From the NCBI RefSeq assembly GCF_000762405.1, contig NZ_JRPQ01000160.1:1-64000 (forward strand): 64,000 nt of DNA, given 5' to 3'. The position numbers and the translations under genes were made by a program. This DNA comes from Hoylesella timonensis S9-PR14 (GTDB lineage: Bacteria; Bacteroidota; Bacteroidia; Bacteroidales; Bacteroidaceae). This document shows, piece by piece, positions 62,301 through 64,000 of the stretch (positions are counted from its first letter, which is position 1; each line of letters opens with the position of its first letter). The notes beneath the pieces were generated by a model that worked only from the letters and a program-made list of their open reading frames with translations, did no database searches and had not been told where the DNA came from.

Positions 62301-64000
62301 GGGTAACATTATTGGATACCAGTCGAAAGGTAAGAGGCACATTAAGGGGACAATGGAATATCCCGACAGCGTGATAGTCAAAGGAGAGGATCTCTTCCCC
62401 AAGAAGTTTGTTGAGGAAGGCTACGTCTATACTATCATCGTGAAGCAAATGAGCGACTATGTTGGAGAAACATTCACTTATGATTGTGTAGACTACAAAT
62501 TGCAGCGTGATTTCTCACAAGGAACCGGCGCACAGATCTTCTTCAAACCGTGTCTCGTAGCACCTGGCGATCTCGACTGGGATAACGACGGTATATTGAA
62601 TTATGTGGAGTGTCCTGACTTGGCAGAACCTAATGTTACTCGAAAGGGTGGTATCACACTGAAATCTACCAGTGGGAAATGGGTGCGCTATCGAGATAAC
62701 ATCCAAACTCAGCAACTGTTCGCTGATATTGTAAACAATGAAAACTATTTGAACAAAACGCCAAAGGTGGGTCGTGTACTCACACTGCTACCATCAGTCA
62801 TTGGAGCCAGCTCAAATACACGTGATCCGTTTACAATAGACCTTTCCGACAAGTTTGGCTATCCCGCAGGTACAGGAGCTGTGGTGGTAACGGTTCGCAA
62901 CTATTCGATTGATAATGATCGTTTCATGACTGGCAATGCCAACGAAAAAACAATTACGCACTGGGAAGTGGGTGGAACCATGCAACCATACGTGCTGATG
63001 CAAAGTACACCTGCCTCCACGTTCCACAAAGACAATCAGTTTGGCATCAACATATTGACGAACGAAAACGCACTCTCGCAAACCGAATTATACACAAGTC
63101 TGACTGATGACAGATACACTGTATATGAAAAAGAAGGAACACACAAGGTGATCTTCAATAACGAGGATGCGAAACTTGTCAATCAGGTGGGACTATCCTA
63201 TCTCAATACTGAGCCAGGCAAGAAATATTTTGAGTTCTCGCAGACACCGGATAAGTCTGGACAGGTGAACACGTTGGTAACGCTGATGCTGCCATGCGAT
63301 ACTGATATGGACGGAACACCAGACTTCTTGGATGCCGACAGTGATGAAGATGGCTGTGTGGATGCCATAGAAGGCGGTGACAATGTAACTGAGGACATGG
63401 TTGACGACCAAGGGCGCATCAAGGGTGATGAAGATAAAGATGGTGTGCCAGTAGCTGTGAATGCTGGTGGCAAAGCCGATAAAGACGGTAAGCAAGGACA
63501 GAGCGCAGGTTCAGCTTACGATGAAGAAGAGAATGCCTGCGGCAACAACTACTGGATTGGTGGCGTGGACAACGACTTCAATAAGAAAGGGAACTGGACC
63601 AAAGATGTTCCTAAGGACGGACAGAACATCATCTTTGCTAACAACCAGCCCGACATCAAGGGTGAGAAGAAGGTGGCAGAGCGTGATATGTACTTGCCTG
63701 CTGGTAAGTTTATCTCTGCAAATAAGTTGGTAAACAACGCACCGAACGAGAAGTTTGAAAAGGGTGCTACAACCAAGACCGCTGGTCACCCTGCTGTAGT
63801 TGTTCCCGCAGATGGTGGCTTGACTGTGAAGAGCGTGGCAGGCTTTGAGAATGAAACAGACAAGGACAAACTCGTGATGAAGACATCTACCGACGGCAAG
63901 AAGGTGGGTACGTTCATCTTGAACAATGAAAATGCATGCACCACTAAAGTGTTTGCTTCTGTAGAGTTCAAGCCATTAGGCAAGTATCTCCCAGGCAACA
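59341..64000 (+). CDS. Giant secreted beta-helix (Pmp-like) surface protein, 5' part
   Basis: Open from the ATG at 59341 to the right edge (at least 1553 codons); the 3' end is outside. A signal peptide (LTMLLACFMAIGVQAEA) ends near residue 26. A first beta-helix part (FYVSAQTGNDSRNGTSWNAAF, then FRANNTNQAIILRGLKF) leads into residues 320-760, where about thirteen GGA[IVLF] motifs alternate with F-x-x-N-type turns (HGGAVYV, YGGAVSI, NGGAIGQ, GGGAIYF), as in chlamydial Pmp proteins and pectate-lyase-like adhesins. Calcium-binding thrombospondin-3-type repeats follow (DLDWDNDGILNYVE near 1077; DTDMDGTPDFLDADSDEDG near 1319). It is likely exported by type IX secretion and used for adhesion or biofilm; the sorting domain would lie beyond the window. 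Confidence 0.85.
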   Translation, partial: MKHLLPARYVLTMLLACFMAIGVQAEALKFYVSAQTGNDSRNGTSWNAAFKTLKAALKAAEANTNLEVNIYMAEGKYEVADPVNHANAFYVLTRKGQRLNIMGGFPKPGSRTIPTDTCNNNPKRYHTELVASKMMTQSIFRANNTNQAIILRGLKFNSANFQGGVGQGALITMDCDNCDNPYFEMDDCFISYYKSAGSGAIYFYGNMKNPKVKISRVEVLRGDFFGGVGGGFLAFSDVGKQTNTQFDLSYVTFHDIQHQGTFQGQCLIGVTNAGTPEENPKSYARLDHIQVNRNLGGTASGQIPTIFLEGFENVSITNSVIHNTQAGDGGAIKVASFVNLLSENNQYYNNLGGDHGGAVYVVTGKQAKCGIDINRKRTAIFRNDQFYGNRAGVTLGKGDGGGLNIDSPDGDNPLSVLIENCNFNGNTTQALEGGALWVKVAGKVEVKNSIFCNNTGNAQGSSGTGSGGAIRFAGANPLIIDGCYFSGNKTQKGGGAFEIDIADKRFEVSNCVFVENICTDGAKEGGIIYPSGGAISLASGYGAFKNCKFVNNSSHTYGGAVSIRNNNSMADQPITFDNCEFDSNKSNNGGAIGQISNSHETIITNCVFKNNLAYGLERSGNGGGAICMLDACKGTVLKNNTFVGNSSTGNGGVFFYKSGALKSENNRYYNNNAYTGGAIFLFNPDNLISSGDTFYGNWAKHTETKGNGNGGAVYIDIEQRKTVEFTNGVFVNNVSYQYKTDLSRGGARNGGGGAIYFTCGAGINASTPLIDAMNGCTFYGNKCYNNSKILTSTETGADLCANLTETACHIFQVKNTKFQCEKSIYTTLTKLYRVSPETTYVDLGGNSYNTTNPGTPAEAAPIDGQGYTKPTSAEMGKNGEGVKVDCKEITERQEIDVTKPHADVTTSKKAPKTFVSYCADEENYWAMFQSIGGEGPFKFTYDVWKQKGRDIERIVEGRTVETSKTKYQTPDYDVDIYDYDKPIKDEKGNIIGYQSKGKRHIKGTMEYPDSVIVKGEDLFPKKFVEEGYVYTIIVKQMSDYVGETFTYDCVDYKLQRDFSQGTGAQIFFKPCLVAPGDLDWDNDGILNYVECPDLAEPNVTRKGGITLKSTSGKWVRYRDNIQTQQLFADIVNNENYLNKTPKVGRVLTLLPSVIGASSNTRDPFTIDLSDKFGYPAGTGAVVVTVRNYSIDNDRFMTGNANEKTITHWEVGGTMQPYVLMQSTPASTFHKDNQFGINILTNENALSQTELYTSLTDDRYTVYEKEGTHKVIFNNEDAKLVNQVGLSYLNTEPGKKYFEFSQTPDKSGQVNTLVTLMLPCDTDMDGTPDFLDADSDEDGCVDAIEGGDNVTEDMVDDQGRIKGDEDKDGVPVAVNAGGKADKDGKQGQSAGSAYDEEENACGNNYWIGGVDNDFNKKGNWTKDVPKDGQNIIFANNQPDIKGEKKVAERDMYLPAGKFISANKLVNNAPNEKFEKGATTKTAGHPAVVVPADGGLTVKSVAGFENETDKDKLVMKTSTDGKKVGTFILNNENACTTKVFASVEFKPLGKYLPGN

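Overview
The window reads as a stretch of chromosome from a Bacteroidota organism, most likely Prevotella or a close relative (Prevotellaceae). Reasons: a SusC/SusD pair, a PorZ-type type IX secretion protein, a BspA-type repeat protein, the long Bacteroidota form of IspG, ferredoxin-dependent 2-oxoacid oxidoreductase (KorAB), and promoters of the Bacteroidota type (TTTG, about 19-20 nt, then TAnnTTTG) in front of many genes. No phage, insertion sequence with a transposase, or CRISPR array was found.

Layout. 1-1.8 kb: the 3' end of a BspA-like surface protein and a HigBA toxin-antitoxin pair. 1.8-3.15 kb: a gene-poor stretch with three different repeat families and the decayed start of a cation-efflux gene. 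3.16-11.8 kb: ychF, lgt, a GH2 beta-galactosidase, then (minus strand) mutS and a GH29 fucosidase. 11.8-13.8 kb: a second copy of a 390-bp non-coding repeat, tRNA-Leu(CAA) and a small lipoprotein. 13.9-21.6 kb: a tightly packed plus-strand cluster leuS, yitT, rdgB, porZ and a GT-C membrane glycosyltransferase. 21.6-22.3 kb: an AT-rich region with many DnaA-box-like nonamers and three and a half 22-bp direct repeats, the best candidate for a replication origin. 22.3-27.2 kb: rubredoxin, GT9 and DUF4254 on the minus strand, then acpP, fabF and rnc. 27.4-39.4 kb: a secreted-protease and glycan/peptide uptake block (S8 protease, S9 peptidase, SusC, SusD, two lipoproteins, GH20 hexosaminidase). 39.5-44.9 kb: minus-strand housekeeping genes ispG, purE, PAP2 phosphatase, rpoN and an unknown conserved gene. 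45.1-51.7 kb: a histidine acid phosphatase, the third copy of the 390-bp repeat (inverted), then a probable metal-uptake set (small His/Cys protein, TonB receptor, His-rich duplicated lipoprotein). 51.9-58.6 kb: an AspT/YidE-type transporter, korBA, an inverted pair of three-hairpin elements and an AraC-type regulator. 59.0-64.0 kb: a 57-residue acidic peptide gene and the first 4.66 kb of a very large secreted beta-helix protein that runs off the window.

How it fits together. The enzymes (beta-galactosidase, fucosidase, hexosaminidase, peptidases, SusCD) suit an organism feeding on host glycoproteins. PorZ, the BspA protein and the large beta-helix protein point to type IX secretion and a protein-rich surface. 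The most unusual material is non-coding: the candidate origin, three dispersed 390-bp elements with no reading frame, and a roughly 70-bp element that carries a built-in promoter motif and sits directly before higBA and ychF. All family assignments come from reading the sequence by eye; none was checked by a database search.
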